Source of the DNA: Streptomyces fulvoviolaceus
GTDB lineage: Bacteria; Actinomycetota; Actinomycetes; Streptomycetales; Streptomycetaceae
Direction of reading: 5' to 3'
Length of the DNA: 64,000 nt
Assembly (NCBI RefSeq): GCF_000718165.1
Contig: NZ_JOEY01000020.1
Span: forward strand, 1-64,000
A program made the translations under genes and the position numbers. The number at the start of each line of letters is the position of its first letter. Positions within the stretch are counted from its first letter, which is position 1. Shown piece by piece: positions 50,649 through 59,235 of this stretch. Under the pieces are notes generated by a model. It had not been told where the DNA came from. It searched no databases and worked only from the letters and a program-made list of their open reading frames with translations.

Positions 50649-52478
50649 TCAGACGGACAGTGTCAGTACCGGCTCGCCGTGGGCGTCGCCCGCGACCTCT
50701 CCGAGCCGCGCGGTGAACGCCTCGGTGCGGACCGTCAGGACTTCCCCGTCGCGCTCGAACGCCGGCGCGAACGGACCGCCGGGCCCGTAGCGCACGGCGA
50801 AGACGTGCAGGTCCTCCGGTGCGCCGGGGGCGGGGGCCGCCTCCAGTGCCGTAGAAGAAACCAGGTGACGCCAGCCCTCGTCCGGGTTGCCGTAGCCGCG
50901 GGGGTCGGCGGCGAGAGCGAAGGCCGCCTGTTCCTGGGTGAGCTCCGCGCGGGCGTCGAAGTGGTGAGCTCCCTCCGACTGCGGGTGCGTCAGCCGCAGT
51001 TCGCCCGCCGACGTGACCTCACCCTCCGCCGTCCTGAGGACCCGGTCGCCGTCGTCGGTGGCGTACGGCAGTCCGGCGAGGAGGTACGGCCTCCCGGGGA
51101 GCCGCTCCACCGCGACCGTCACCCACAGGCTCGTGCCGTCGGTGACGTACAGGGACTGGATGTGGCGCAGGACGTGGTCGCGGCCGACGACCGGCTTGGT
51201 GACCAGCTTGGCCGCGAGGCCGTCGGCGCGCACGTCACGCACCCGGACCTCGCCCATCGGACGGCACAGCAGGAAGCCGTCGACGACCGGGCCGAAGCCG
51301 TGCTGTCGGTTGACGGCCGCCGGCAGGTAGTAGGTGCCCGCGGCCTCGACGACCGCCGGAGTCATCCTGGTGTCGAAGGCCACCGACACGGTGCCCGCGC
51401 GCAGTTGGTGACGGGCGATCGCCGTGGACGGCTCCCGGTGCCAGCGCGTGGTGTCCTGGATCTGCCAGACCAGCATCCACGCGAAGTGCCCGTCGACCCC
51501 GCCGTCCGCCTTGACCGCGTGCCGGGCCCAGCGGCTGTCGCCCCGGTAGCGGCCGAGGTCGGCGCCGATACGGGCGCCGAAGTAGCGCAGGCCGAGGACC
51601 GACTCGAACGCGGAGTGCTGTTCGCTGTAGCGCGGGCCGCCGTTGTCGAAGCCGCCGTTCGTCAGGCGGGCGTCGATGTAGCGGGCGAGCGCCTCGCCGT
51701 CCTCCGCGAAGATCTCCTCGCCGCTGACCCGGTGGGCCTGGGCGAGGAAGGACAGGGAGATCGGGCCGTAGTTGTTGTCGTAGGCGCCGCCGTGCTCGGG
51801 GGGCAGGGCCGCGCCGCGGTCCTCGACCCGGTGGGCACGGATCTTCTCGGTGTACAGCTGGAGGGCCCGCGCGCGGACCGACTCCCCTTCCGGGCCCGGC
51901 AGATGGGCCGCCAGCATCAGGCCGCCGACCACACAGCCGATCGCCTGATTGCCTGCCTCCTGCGGGTTGAAGAAGGTCGCCTCGGTCAGCCAGCGCCAGT
52001 AACCGCGCGCCACGTCCAGCAACCGCGACAGCTGCTCGTCGTCGACGAGTCCGTCCGCCGCGTCCAGCACGTTGACCGCCTGGAGCAGCGCCCACACCGT
52101 GCTCGGCCAGTCGCCGATGGGGTGTGCTCCGGCAGCGAGGGTGTAACGGGCATACGGCAGCCCGGAGTTGCGGACCCTCAGGTTCGGGTAGCCGGCGTTG
52201 TCCTCGGTGTACACCCGCTCGTTCAGGTGGAAGTCGAGGCTGCGGTGCACCGCCTCCGGCAGCCGCGGGTCCTTGCCGCGCTGCCAGGCGAGCGCCAGCA
52301 GCGAGGTGATGCCGAGGGCAGTGTCGCCGATGTCGTCGACGCAGTCGGGGTGTTCGAGGTTGCCCTCCGGCGTGAGCCGGGCCAGGGCCTGCTCGACGAC
52401 GTCGGCGAGGACGGTGTCGTACGCCTCCGGGGTATCCGGGAGGTCGTGCAGCGGGCCGCGCTGGTGGAGGAGGTGCAC
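50649..52478 (-). CDS. Putative cytosolic polysaccharide-lyase-like toroid protein
   Basis: A 609-residue protein without a signal peptide or membrane helix. Residues about 1-350 are paired helices of an alpha/alpha toroid (DIGDTALGITSLLALAWQRG, WPSTVWALLQAVNVLDAADG, EAGNQAIGCVVGGLMLAAHL), with conserved-looking GGAYDNNYGPISLSFLAQAH and NGGFDNGGPRYSEQHSAFES. Residues about 355-609 are beta-rich. This two-domain plan is that of heparinase II/III-like and related polysaccharide lyases or unsaturated-uronide hydrolases. Last gene of a sugar ABC importer operon, so it probably acts on imported oligosaccharide. GTG start, AAGGG 12 bases upstream. Family assignment uncertain. Confidence 0.65.
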   Translation of the reverse strand: MHLLHQRGPLHDLPDTPEAYDTVLADVVEQALARLTPEGNLEHPDCVDDIGDTALGITSLLALAWQRGKDPRLPEAVHRSLDFHLNERVYTEDNAGYPNLRVRNSGLPYARYTLAAGAHPIGDWPSTVWALLQAVNVLDAADGLVDDEQLSRLLDVARGYWRWLTEATFFNPQEAGNQAIGCVVGGLMLAAHLPGPEGESVRARALQLYTEKIRAHRVEDRGAALPPEHGGAYDNNYGPISLSFLAQAHRVSGEEIFAEDGEALARYIDARLTNGGFDNGGPRYSEQHSAFESVLGLRYFGARIGADLGRYRGDSRWARHAVKADGGVDGHFAWMLVWQIQDTTRWHREPSTAIARHQLRAGTVSVAFDTRMTPAVVEAAGTYYLPAAVNRQHGFGPVVDGFLLCRPMGEVRVRDVRADGLAAKLVTKPVVGRDHVLRHIQSLYVTDGTSLWVTVAVERLPGRPYLLAGLPYATDDGDRVLRTAEGEVTSAGELRLTHPQSEGAHHFDARAELTQEQAAFALAADPRGYGNPDEGWRHLVSSTALEAAPAPGAPEDLHVFAVRYGPGGPFAPAFERDGEVLTVRTEAFTARLGEVAGDAHGEPVLTLSV

Positions 52479-52529
52479 GGGTGGATCAGCCCTTCATGCC
52501 GGAGGTGGCCATGGCGTGGGTCGTCGGGG

Positions 52530-54248
52530 TCACAAGACGGGTGCGGGGCGGCGGGCGTGCATTGCGACGGTCAGTGTCTGCGGGCCGAGTCCACCGATGT
52601 AGACGCGGTTCCCGGTCGTCGCGTCGGTGCCGCCCACCACGGTGTAGTCCTGACCCGGGTCGTACCGCAGTACGTCACTCCGGTCCGGCCCGGCAAGCGG
52701 TTCGCCTGCCTCGACGCCGGCCTCGACCCGGATCTCGTCGTCACCGACCCGGTAGGTCATCGGCCCGGTCGTCAGGCACCAGCGTCCGTCGCCGATCGGT
52801 ACGGCGCCCTCTGCCACGCCGCCCGGCCGGAAGGTCAGTTCGAGGGCCCAGGGCACCCGTGGTCCGTTGATGTCGATCCGCAGGTCGGCACCGTCTTCCC
52901 TCAGGTCCACCTCGACGCGGGTCGTGTGCGAGACCTCGTCCCGAGGCCGGTCCGGGAAGGCCATCGCGGCCGAGAAGCGTCCCTCGTCCACCAGCCGGTA
53001 GACGCCGTCGTCCCGCCTCTCGCCCTTCGGCAGCGGCTGGTAGTAGGCGGCCGTGAGGGTTTCGGTGAGCCGGTACCGGTTGGCGGCGAGCTGTTCCATG
53101 TCGGCGGCGCGGAACGGGCCCAGGTCGAAGAAGCCTCGCGAGAGACGGACCGCGTCGAGGACGGCGTCGCCGGCGAACAGACGCAGGAAGGTGGGGTTGC
53201 AGGCGAGGCCCGAGCGGATGCGGCGGTGCTCGGGCACGTCGGAGCCGCCGTACACCACCGTGTGCGCGGTGGCCGAGGCGCGTGCGGCGAGGCGTGCGGT
53301 GGTGAGGTACCGGTCGCGCGGAAGGGGCTCCGCAGTCGGGGCCGGCAGGGCGCGGCACAGGTCCGGGGTGAGGAGTGTCTCGGCGAGCAGGTCGGGGTCG
53401 TCGATACCGCCGGCGGCCGCCAGCCGCGCCACCCGGGCGAAGTCGCCCCGGCCGGTGCGGATCGCGAGCAGCCGGTAGTGCGGCAGGTAGGGCGCCAACG
53501 GGAACGGGCGGTACTGGTCCTGCCGTCGCGAGTGGACGGTCTCCACCGTGCCGTCCGGCCTGATCAGGTCCAGGGTGGTGGCGAGATTGCGTTCGACGGT
53601 GTACAGGAGGTCGGCGCGGCCGAGCACTTCGGCCAGCAGCAGCAGCGACGGGTTGGACACATGGGCCGCGTAGTTGGCGCTGCGTTCCGAGTACAGGCCT
53701 TCCGCGTCGATGTCGACGCCCTCGGCGAGCCACTCCTCGACGCGGTCGAGCAGCCGGCCGTCCGGGAATGACCGGTGCAGCCGGGCCAGCGCGGCGCACA
53801 GCTCCCAGCGGTGGTTGGGGGTGTGCACCCCACCCGTCAGGAGACCGGCGGTGGCTGCGCCGACGATCTCGGCGAGCGCGGCAGTGACGTCGTGCAGTTC
53901 CGGCCCCGCGCCGGCGGCGAGGACGTGCGCGTCGCACACGTCGTTGACGGTGAACGCGGAGTCCGGCGGTGACTGCACGTTGTCGCCACCCGCGAAGAGG
54001 CCGGAGGCCGTCTGCACGGCCCGCAGGGCACGGAGATGGGTCATCGTGGCGGCGACGGCCTGGCTGCTGCCGTGCAGTGCCGAGTCCGGGGAACGGTACG
54101 CCGCGACCAGGGTCTTCACCCGGCGGGCCAGAACGCGGTGGGTCACACCGGCGGGTTCCACGTCCGGGCCGGCCGCCAACGGGGCGGCCGGCCGGTCGGC
54201 CGCGCGGGCCACCGCGCGGACGAACTCGTGGTCGAGCGGGGTGGGCAA
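52530..54248 (-). CDS. Putative heparinase II/III-like protein
   Basis: A 572-residue cytosolic protein. N-terminal toroid about 1-330: HTPNHRWELCAALARLHRSF and GLYSERSANYAAHVSNPSLL carry the Asn-His-Arg-Trp and Tyr-Ser-x-Arg-x-x-Asn-Tyr patterns seen in heparinase/alginate-lyase-like enzymes, where Asn, His and Tyr are catalytic. Residues about 340-572 are a beta-sandwich (RVEVDLREDGADLRIDINGP). TTG at 54248 starts two bases after the permease stop, with AAGGA six bases upstream, so it is coupled to the transporter. The lack of a signal peptide places it in the cytosol, unusual for a polymer lyase. Confidence 0.68.
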   Translation of the reverse strand: MPTPLDHEFVRAVARAADRPAAPLAAGPDVEPAGVTHRVLARRVKTLVAAYRSPDSALHGSSQAVAATMTHLRALRAVQTASGLFAGGDNVQSPPDSAFTVNDVCDAHVLAAGAGPELHDVTAALAEIVGAATAGLLTGGVHTPNHRWELCAALARLHRSFPDGRLLDRVEEWLAEGVDIDAEGLYSERSANYAAHVSNPSLLLLAEVLGRADLLYTVERNLATTLDLIRPDGTVETVHSRRQDQYRPFPLAPYLPHYRLLAIRTGRGDFARVARLAAAGGIDDPDLLAETLLTPDLCRALPAPTAEPLPRDRYLTTARLAARASATAHTVVYGGSDVPEHRRIRSGLACNPTFLRLFAGDAVLDAVRLSRGFFDLGPFRAADMEQLAANRYRLTETLTAAYYQPLPKGERRDDGVYRLVDEGRFSAAMAFPDRPRDEVSHTTRVEVDLREDGADLRIDINGPRVPWALELTFRPGGVAEGAVPIGDGRWCLTTGPMTYRVGDDEIRVEAGVEAGEPLAGPDRSDVLRYDPGQDYTVVGGTDATTGNRVYIGGLGPQTLTVAMHARRPAPVL

Positions 54249-54250
54249 GG

Positions 54251-55153
54251 TCAGTCCTTCAGTCCGGCATTGATGTCGGCGCTCATGACGTAACGCTGGA
54301 AAACCAGGAAGACGGCGATCAGCGGGATCATGGAGATGACCGATCCGCCGAGCAGCACCGACCAGTTGATGTTCTGCGCCCCGACGAGGCTCTGGATGCC
54401 GATCTGCACGGTGAACTTGTCGGGGTCGTTGAGCATCAGCAGCGGCCAGATGTAGTCGTTCCACCGCCACTGGAACGACAGGATGGCGAGGGTCAGCATG
54501 ATGGGCCGGGAGATCGGCACCATGATCCTCAGGAAGATCGACAGTTCGCGGGCGCCGTCGATGCGGGCGGCCTCGATGAGCTCGTCGGGGACCGTCAGGA
54601 AGAACTGGCGGAACATGAAGCATCCGGTCGCGGTGAGCACGGCCGGGAGGATGATGCCGCCGAACGAGTTGTAGAGGCCGAGGTCGCGGACGACCAGGAA
54701 CTCCGGGGCGAGCATGACCTCGGACGGCAGCATCGTGGTGGCCAGGATGCAGATGAAGAAGACCTTGAGCCACTTGTTGTCGTACTTGGCCAGCGCGTAC
54801 CCGGTGCAGCAGCTGGCTCCCACCGTGAGGATCGTCGTGATCACGCACACGATGGCCGTGTTGATGAAGTACTGGGAGAAATTCGCGCTGTCCCACGCTG
54901 CCTCGTAACCCGACAGGGTGGGGTTGTGCGGAAGCACCGTCAGCGGAAGCGAGAACAGGTCTCCCGCCGGCTTGAAGGAGCTGAGGACGAACCACAGCAC
55001 CGGCAGCCCGTAGAGGGCCGCCAGGATCCACAGCAGGGTCGTCGCGGGTACCGCTCGCCGAAGCCCACCGCTGCCCGCGTTGCGGGGCCGCCTCTTGGAG
55101 AGGGCCCGTACGGAACCGGCGTCGATCTTACGCGGCGTGTCTGTGGTGGTCAT
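54251..55153 (-). CDS. Carbohydrate ABC transporter permease (MalG type)
   Basis: A 300-residue permease with six helices. The coupling motif is ELIEAARIDGARELSIFLRI (EAA-x3-G-x9-I-x-LP variant), followed by PISRPIMLTLAILSFQWRWN and DYIWPLLMLND, typical of the MalG/CUT1 family. N-terminal cytosolic extension of about 35 residues. ATG overlaps the upstream permease stop (ATGA). No ATPase is encoded in the operon, so a shared MsiK-type ATPase encoded elsewhere is expected. Confidence 0.93.
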   Translation of the reverse strand: MTTTDTPRKIDAGSVRALSKRRPRNAGSGGLRRAVPATTLLWILAALYGLPVLWFVLSSFKPAGDLFSLPLTVLPHNPTLSGYEAAWDSANFSQYFINTAIVCVITTILTVGASCCTGYALAKYDNKWLKVFFICILATTMLPSEVMLAPEFLVVRDLGLYNSFGGIILPAVLTATGCFMFRQFFLTVPDELIEAARIDGARELSIFLRIMVPISRPIMLTLAILSFQWRWNDYIWPLLMLNDPDKFTVQIGIQSLVGAQNINWSVLLGGSVISMIPLIAVFLVFQRYVMSADINAGLKD

Positions 55154-56061
55154 CGGTTCTCCATCCGCCGGTTGACGATCAGCTGGATGATCGCGACGGC
55201 CATCAGGATGAGCATGAGCACGAACGACGCGGCGCTCGCGTAGCCGATCTGGCCCGTTTTGAAGCCGGTTTGGTAGATGTACTGGACCATCAGGTTGTTG
55301 GACGTTCCCGGTCCGCCGTTGTTGAGGGCGAGGAAGAGCGGGTATTCCTTCATCGCGTTGATCGTGTTGAGCAGGATGACGATGAAGGAGGTGGGCGCGA
55401 TGCTCGGCAGTGTGATGCTGATGAACTGGCGCCAGGGCCCCGCGCCGTCGAGCGAGGCCGCCTCGTAGTACGAGGTGGGCACGTTCTTGATCGCCGCGAT
55501 GAACAACAGCATCGAGAAGGCCGTTCCCCACCAGGCGCCCGCCATCACCACCACACCCAGCGACAGGTCCGCGTTCGACTGCCACGCGATCGCGTTCCCG
55601 CCGAGCTTCTCGATGACGTAGTTGATCAGTCCGAAGTTCTCACCGAACAGCCACCGCCACAGGACACCCACGACGATGGGCGAGATGAGCCACGGGATGA
55701 AGAAGATGACACGGGCGATCGACGCGCCCTTGGCCTGCTTGCTCACCACCAGGTTGGCGATGAGCAGCGAGAGCGCGAAGTTCAGCGGAACGACGAGCAC
55801 GGCGTACAGCAGCGTCCGGAACAGCGCGTCGTAGAAGATGGAGTCGCCGAACAGGTTCTGATAGTTGTCCAGTCCGACGAACTGGAACGCCCCTACGCCC
55901 GTGTAGTTCGTGAAGGAGTAGACGAGCCCGATCACCGCCGGCCAGACGAAGAACAGCGAGAAGAGCACGACATTGGCCGCGATGAGGACGAGCGGCGCAA
56001 TGGTGTAGCTATTGCGTCTCCTGGGCGAGCTCACGGACACGTCCGAGGCGCGTTTTGTCAT
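55150..56061 (-). CDS. Carbohydrate ABC transporter permease (MalF type)
   Basis: A 303-residue CUT1 permease with six helices: PLVLIAANVVLFSLFFVWPA, YSFTNYTGVGAFQFVGLDNY, and the EAA loop SYYEAASLDGAGPWRQFISI then TLPSIAPTSFIVILLNTINA. GGAG eight bases upstream of the ATG. Separated from the binding-protein gene by 122 bases containing a strong hairpin. Forms the heterodimer with the next gene product. Confidence 0.93.
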   Translation of the reverse strand: MTKRASDVSVSSPRRRNSYTIAPLVLIAANVVLFSLFFVWPAVIGLVYSFTNYTGVGAFQFVGLDNYQNLFGDSIFYDALFRTLLYAVLVVPLNFALSLLIANLVVSKQAKGASIARVIFFIPWLISPIVVGVLWRWLFGENFGLINYVIEKLGGNAIAWQSNADLSLGVVVMAGAWWGTAFSMLLFIAAIKNVPTSYYEAASLDGAGPWRQFISITLPSIAPTSFIVILLNTINAMKEYPLFLALNNGGPGTSNNLMVQYIYQTGFKTGQIGYASAASFVLMLILMAVAIIQLIVNRRMENR

Positions 56062-56133
56062 CTTCCTGACTCCGTGCTGGTGGATTGGATTGCTGTGGGC
56101 TCACGCATTGAGCCCGGCATCGCGTAGGCGCCC

Positions 56134-56172
56134 AGGGCCGGGCGGCGGTATCTCGACCCGCCGCCCGGCCCT
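56134..56172 (-). terminator. Intercistronic hairpin after sugar-binding protein gene
   Basis: AGGGCCGGGCGGCGG and CCGCCGCCCGGCCCT, perfect 15-base arms with a nine-base loop, 12 bases beyond the binding-protein stop and upstream of the permease genes. Expected to cause partial termination or protect the 5' message, giving excess binding protein. Confidence 0.8.
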
Positions 56173-56183
56173 CTGGTCTACGC

Positions 56184-57506
56184 TCAGCCGCCGACCTGCT
56201 GGTTGTAGCCGTCCACGATGTTCTGCAGGGCCTTGTCGGCCGACTGCTGGCCGTTGATCGCCTTGCCGAGCTCCGTCTTGGTCGGGTCCTCGGTGAGGCT
56301 CTTGCCCTTCAGCACCCAGTTCGTCTGCGCGCTGTTGAAGTAGCCGGAGATCGGGGCGTAGAGCGGGATCGACTCGTTGTAGAGCTTGAACGCCGCCTGC
56401 GCCGCCTCGGACTTGAAGGGGTACGTCGGGTTCAGACCGCTCTCGACGGGCAGGAACCCGGACGCCTCGCACAGCGCCTTGTAGTGGGCCGGCTCGTACA
56501 GCCAGGACAAGAACTTCGTCGCGGCCTTGGACGCGTCCGCGTTGTTGTTGAAGCCCACCGTCATGCCGCCGCTGTTGACATCGCTGGCCTGCACCGGCTG
56601 GGCGGGAGTCGGAACGCTCGCCCACTCGAACTTCGTGATGCTGTCCGCGAAGGCCGGAACCTGCCACACGCCGGACCAGTAGGCGACGACGTCACCGCTC
56701 TGGAACATGGCCGCCGGGTCGGCGCCGCTGGTCCACACCGACTTCGGCATGACCTTGTCGTCGTTCCATCCGACGAAGGTGTTCACGGCCTTCTTGGTCG
56801 CCGCGTCCACCGAGAACTTGCCCGAGGAGTCCGCGTGGACGTACTGGCCGCCCATCTCGTACACCATGGCGCGGAGCCGGGACGGCGACTGGTCGAACGT
56901 CAGGGAGTACTTGGCGTCGGTCTTCTCCCGGACCTCGTTCGCCGCCTTGATGAACTCGGTCCAGGTCCAAGTCTTCGAGGGCGAGGTCGGGAAGGAGACG
57001 CCGGCCTTCTCGAAGAGCGACTTGTTGATGAACATGCCGGACGCGGTGACGTCCGAGGGGATGGACAGCACCTTCCCGGACGAGTCCTTGGCGACGAAGT
57101 TGGCGTTGATCTTGTTGGTCTTGTTGTTGGCGATGGAGCTGAGGTCGATCAGCTTGTTCGACCAGATCGGGTCCAGCGCCGGCACGGCCGCCACGTCGGG
57201 CAGCGAGTTCGCCTGCGCGGCGTTGTGCAGCTTCGTCGTGTAGCCGTCGTAGGGGATGTTGACGAGCTTGACGGCGACGCCGGTTTCCTTCTTGTACTGC
57301 GCCACCATCTTCTTCCAGCCCGCGTCCTGCCCCGGAACCGTGGAGATCCAGAACGTCAGCGACTTGGAGGTACCGCCCGAGTCGGAGCCTCCTCCGCAGG
57401 CGGAGAGCAGCAGAGCACCTGCCGTGGCCACGGCAGCGAGGGGAACCATGCGGCGCATACCGCCGCGGCCGAGTCGGCGAGAGCGCCGCACACCTACAGT
57501 GGTCAT
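56184..57506 (-). CDS. Sugar-binding lipoprotein of CUT1 ABC importer
   Basis: A 440-residue extracellular solute-binding protein (family 1). Lipoprotein signal: RRMVPLAAVATAGALLLSAC with lipobox LSAC-G (Cys about 37). Mature: LTFWISTVPGQDAGWKKMVA, QYKKETGVAVKLVNIPYDGY, ALDPIWSNKLIDLSSIANNK, SGMFINKSLFEKAG and AAMFQSGDVVAYWSGVWQVP, typical of oligosaccharide binders with ligand-stacking Trp residues. AAGGGA six bases before ATG 57506. First gene of the operon; the promoter region carries a LacI-type operator at 57741. Confidence 0.93.
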   Translation of the reverse strand: MTTVGVRRSRRLGRGGMRRMVPLAAVATAGALLLSACGGGSDSGGTSKSLTFWISTVPGQDAGWKKMVAQYKKETGVAVKLVNIPYDGYTTKLHNAAQANSLPDVAAVPALDPIWSNKLIDLSSIANNKTNKINANFVAKDSSGKVLSIPSDVTASGMFINKSLFEKAGVSFPTSPSKTWTWTEFIKAANEVREKTDAKYSLTFDQSPSRLRAMVYEMGGQYVHADSSGKFSVDAATKKAVNTFVGWNDDKVMPKSVWTSGADPAAMFQSGDVVAYWSGVWQVPAFADSITKFEWASVPTPAQPVQASDVNSGGMTVGFNNNADASKAATKFLSWLYEPAHYKALCEASGFLPVESGLNPTYPFKSEAAQAAFKLYNESIPLYAPISGYFNSAQTNWVLKGKSLTEDPTKTELGKAINGQQSADKALQNIVDGYNQQVGG

Positions 57507-57740
57507 CTTCGATCCCTTTTTCGTCGTAGGGGACGGAGCACGGCGCCGACCGAAGCGGCACGGGTGCATTTTGTCAGGAAGGTTCGCTTTCCGAGGGCGC
57601 GGCCTCGCCCGGCCGCGTCATCCTGACGGGTGAGGGTCCCCGGCCGCTGTGGCCGTCGCCGCACAAGCACGCCCTGGTGCGGTTGCCGTACGTCGAGTAC
57701 GGGCGGGACGCTCGCCCAAGCCGACGTCCCGGCCGACTTA

Positions 57741-57753
57741 GAAAGCGCTTGTC
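57741..57753. promoter_or_regulatory. LacI-type operator upstream of sugar importer operon
   Basis: GAAAGCGCTTGTC with core palindrome AAGCGCTT, about 235 bases before the binding-protein ATG and 30 bases past the ROK gene stop. Nearly the same as the site before the ABC exporter at 12887-12898. Confidence 0.6.
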
Positions 57754-57782
57754 CGGACATTGGCAGACCGAGTCCGAAACCG

Positions 57783-58928
57783 TCAATCCTTCGTCCGCCC
57801 GGATGCGGTCACGGTTTGGACTCCCCGGGCGACCGCGAGGCGGGCGGCGCCCACAACAGTGCCCAGGTCCCCGACCGTGCTGCTGACCACCTCGGTGGGC
57901 CAGCTCAGCCGTTCCAGTTCGGTACGGACCCCCGGCAGGAGCTGCGGGTCCGCGCCCGTGCTCCCGCCCAGCACGATCAGTCCCGGGTCCAGTACGGCGG
58001 TCACGGCGGCGGCGAGCCGGCCGACGTCCGCCGCATGACGGCCGACGACGTCGCGGGCCGCGGCCCTGCCCTCCCCGGCGAGGGCGAAGAGCCGCTCGGC
58101 GGTGTCAGGGAAGGGCCCGTCGCCGTCCGGCCAGGCCTCGGCGGCCCGTCTCAGCAGGGAGCGGGCGCCCATGTACTCCTCCAGGGCCTCCTGGCGGGGC
58201 TCGCGGTCGTCGTCCCAGGGGTAGGGCAGCCGGGCCAGCTCTCCGGCGGCGCCGTTCGCTCCGCGCAGCACATGGCCGCCGACGACGATGCCGAGGCCGA
58301 TGCCCACGCCGATCCGCAGATAGCCGAAGGAGTGCTGGCCGCGGGCGGCGCCCTCGTGCAGCTCGGCGAGCGCGGCGCAGTTCACGTTGTTCTCGAGGTG
58401 CACGGGCACACCCGGGGGCAGCGCGACGGCCATGGCGTCGAAGACGGGGCGGGCCTTCGCGGTCGCGGGGCGCTCCACGGCGCCCTCCTGCTCCTGGGCG
58501 GTGACGTCACCGACGGCGACGACGATGGTGCGCAGCGGCGCGTCGGCGGGCAACGCTTCGAGGGCCTCGCGCACCACGTCGGCGGCGTCCTCACGGGCGC
58601 CGGTGGCCTGGGCGAGGAGGGTGCCGTCGAGGGCGCAGCCGCGCACCCGGGTGAGGGCGGGGCCGAGATCGACGGCGAGCACGGACCCGGCGGCCGGACC
58701 GAGCCGGTAGACGGCTGCGGTGCGTCCGGTGCCACTGGAGGCGGTGCCGGAATGGGCGGCGAGACGGGCGGTCTCCAGTTCGGCCACGGCGGTGGACACC
58801 GTCGGCTTCGACAGGCCCGCCAGGCTCGCCAGCTGCGGCCGGGTCGCCCGGCCCGCCCCCGCCAGCACGGCGAACACCGCGCTCGCGCTCTCGGTCAGGC
58901 GGGGGGCTTTCGCCACGTCGTGTTCCAC
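57783..58928 (-). CDS. ROK family transcriptional regulator
   Basis: A 381-residue repressor-type ROK protein. N-terminal winged helix about 8-75 (ESASAVFAVLAGAGRATRPQ, LASLAGLSKPTVSTAVAELE). ROK kinase-like fold follows: VLAVDLGPALTRVRGCALDG, VHLENNVNCAALAELHEGAA, YLRIGVGIGLGIVVGG and GAAGELARLPYPWDD. The usual CxCGxxGC zinc motif is not visible (after PYPWDD the sequence goes to REPRQEALEEY), a notable absence. GTG at 58928 four bases after GGGAG; upstream in-frame Mets lack signals. It likely controls the importer operon and the divergent kinase. Confidence 0.9.
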   Translation of the reverse strand: MEHDVAKAPRLTESASAVFAVLAGAGRATRPQLASLAGLSKPTVSTAVAELETARLAAHSGTASSGTGRTAAVYRLGPAAGSVLAVDLGPALTRVRGCALDGTLLAQATGAREDAADVVREALEALPADAPLRTIVVAVGDVTAQEQEGAVERPATAKARPVFDAMAVALPPGVPVHLENNVNCAALAELHEGAARGQHSFGYLRIGVGIGLGIVVGGHVLRGANGAAGELARLPYPWDDDREPRQEALEEYMGARSLLRRAAEAWPDGDGPFPDTAERLFALAGEGRAAARDVVGRHAADVGRLAAAVTAVLDPGLIVLGGSTGADPQLLPGVRTELERLSWPTEVVSSTVGDLGTVVGAARLAVARGVQTVTASGRTKD

Positions 58929-59235
58929 AGTTCTCCCACACAGGTCAAGGGCCGCACGCCCGGATCGGTCGTCTGAGCAGGGTGCGGCGATGGGATGCCC
59001 TGGCCTCGCGGTTTCCCGTCCCGCGGCGGTCTGGACAAGCCGCCGCGAGGATCGGGTGTGCGATGCCTCTTGACGCACTGTACTTGGTTAGTTAACTTCC
59101 TAACGAACGTCACGGTACTCGCCTGCCGTGGTCCGTCAGAAGCCCGTCCCGGGGCTTCCCTAGTTCTTCAACTCACCCTGTTCCAGGTACGGTTCGCCCA
59201 CCGTCGAAGCCTTGCGCAACGACGAAAGAGGACCC
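58929..59235. promoter_or_regulatory. Divergent ROK / sugar-kinase control region
   Basis: No gene. AT-rich patch at 59080-59110 with a rightward promoter and an inverted repeat (see next entry); the rest is G+C-rich leader. Confidence 0.65.
59070..59104 (+). promoter_or_regulatory. Kinase promoter overlapped by ROK-type operator
   Basis: TTGACG (59070-59075), 17 bases, TAACTT (59093-59098): an ideal spacing. GTTAG (59087-59091) and CTAAC (59100-59104) flank the -10 box; read leftward the site is GTTAGGAAGTTAACTAAC, resembling the AGGAAAGTTTCCT box of the ROK repressor CsnR. A ROK protein bound here would block the promoter. Confidence 0.7.

Noticed and set aside
50679..53771. Open frame of about 1,030 codons antisense to the two lyase-like genes
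   Set aside because: Runs across two real genes and their spacer, no ribosome-binding site, Val/Arg/Gly-rich shadow composition.
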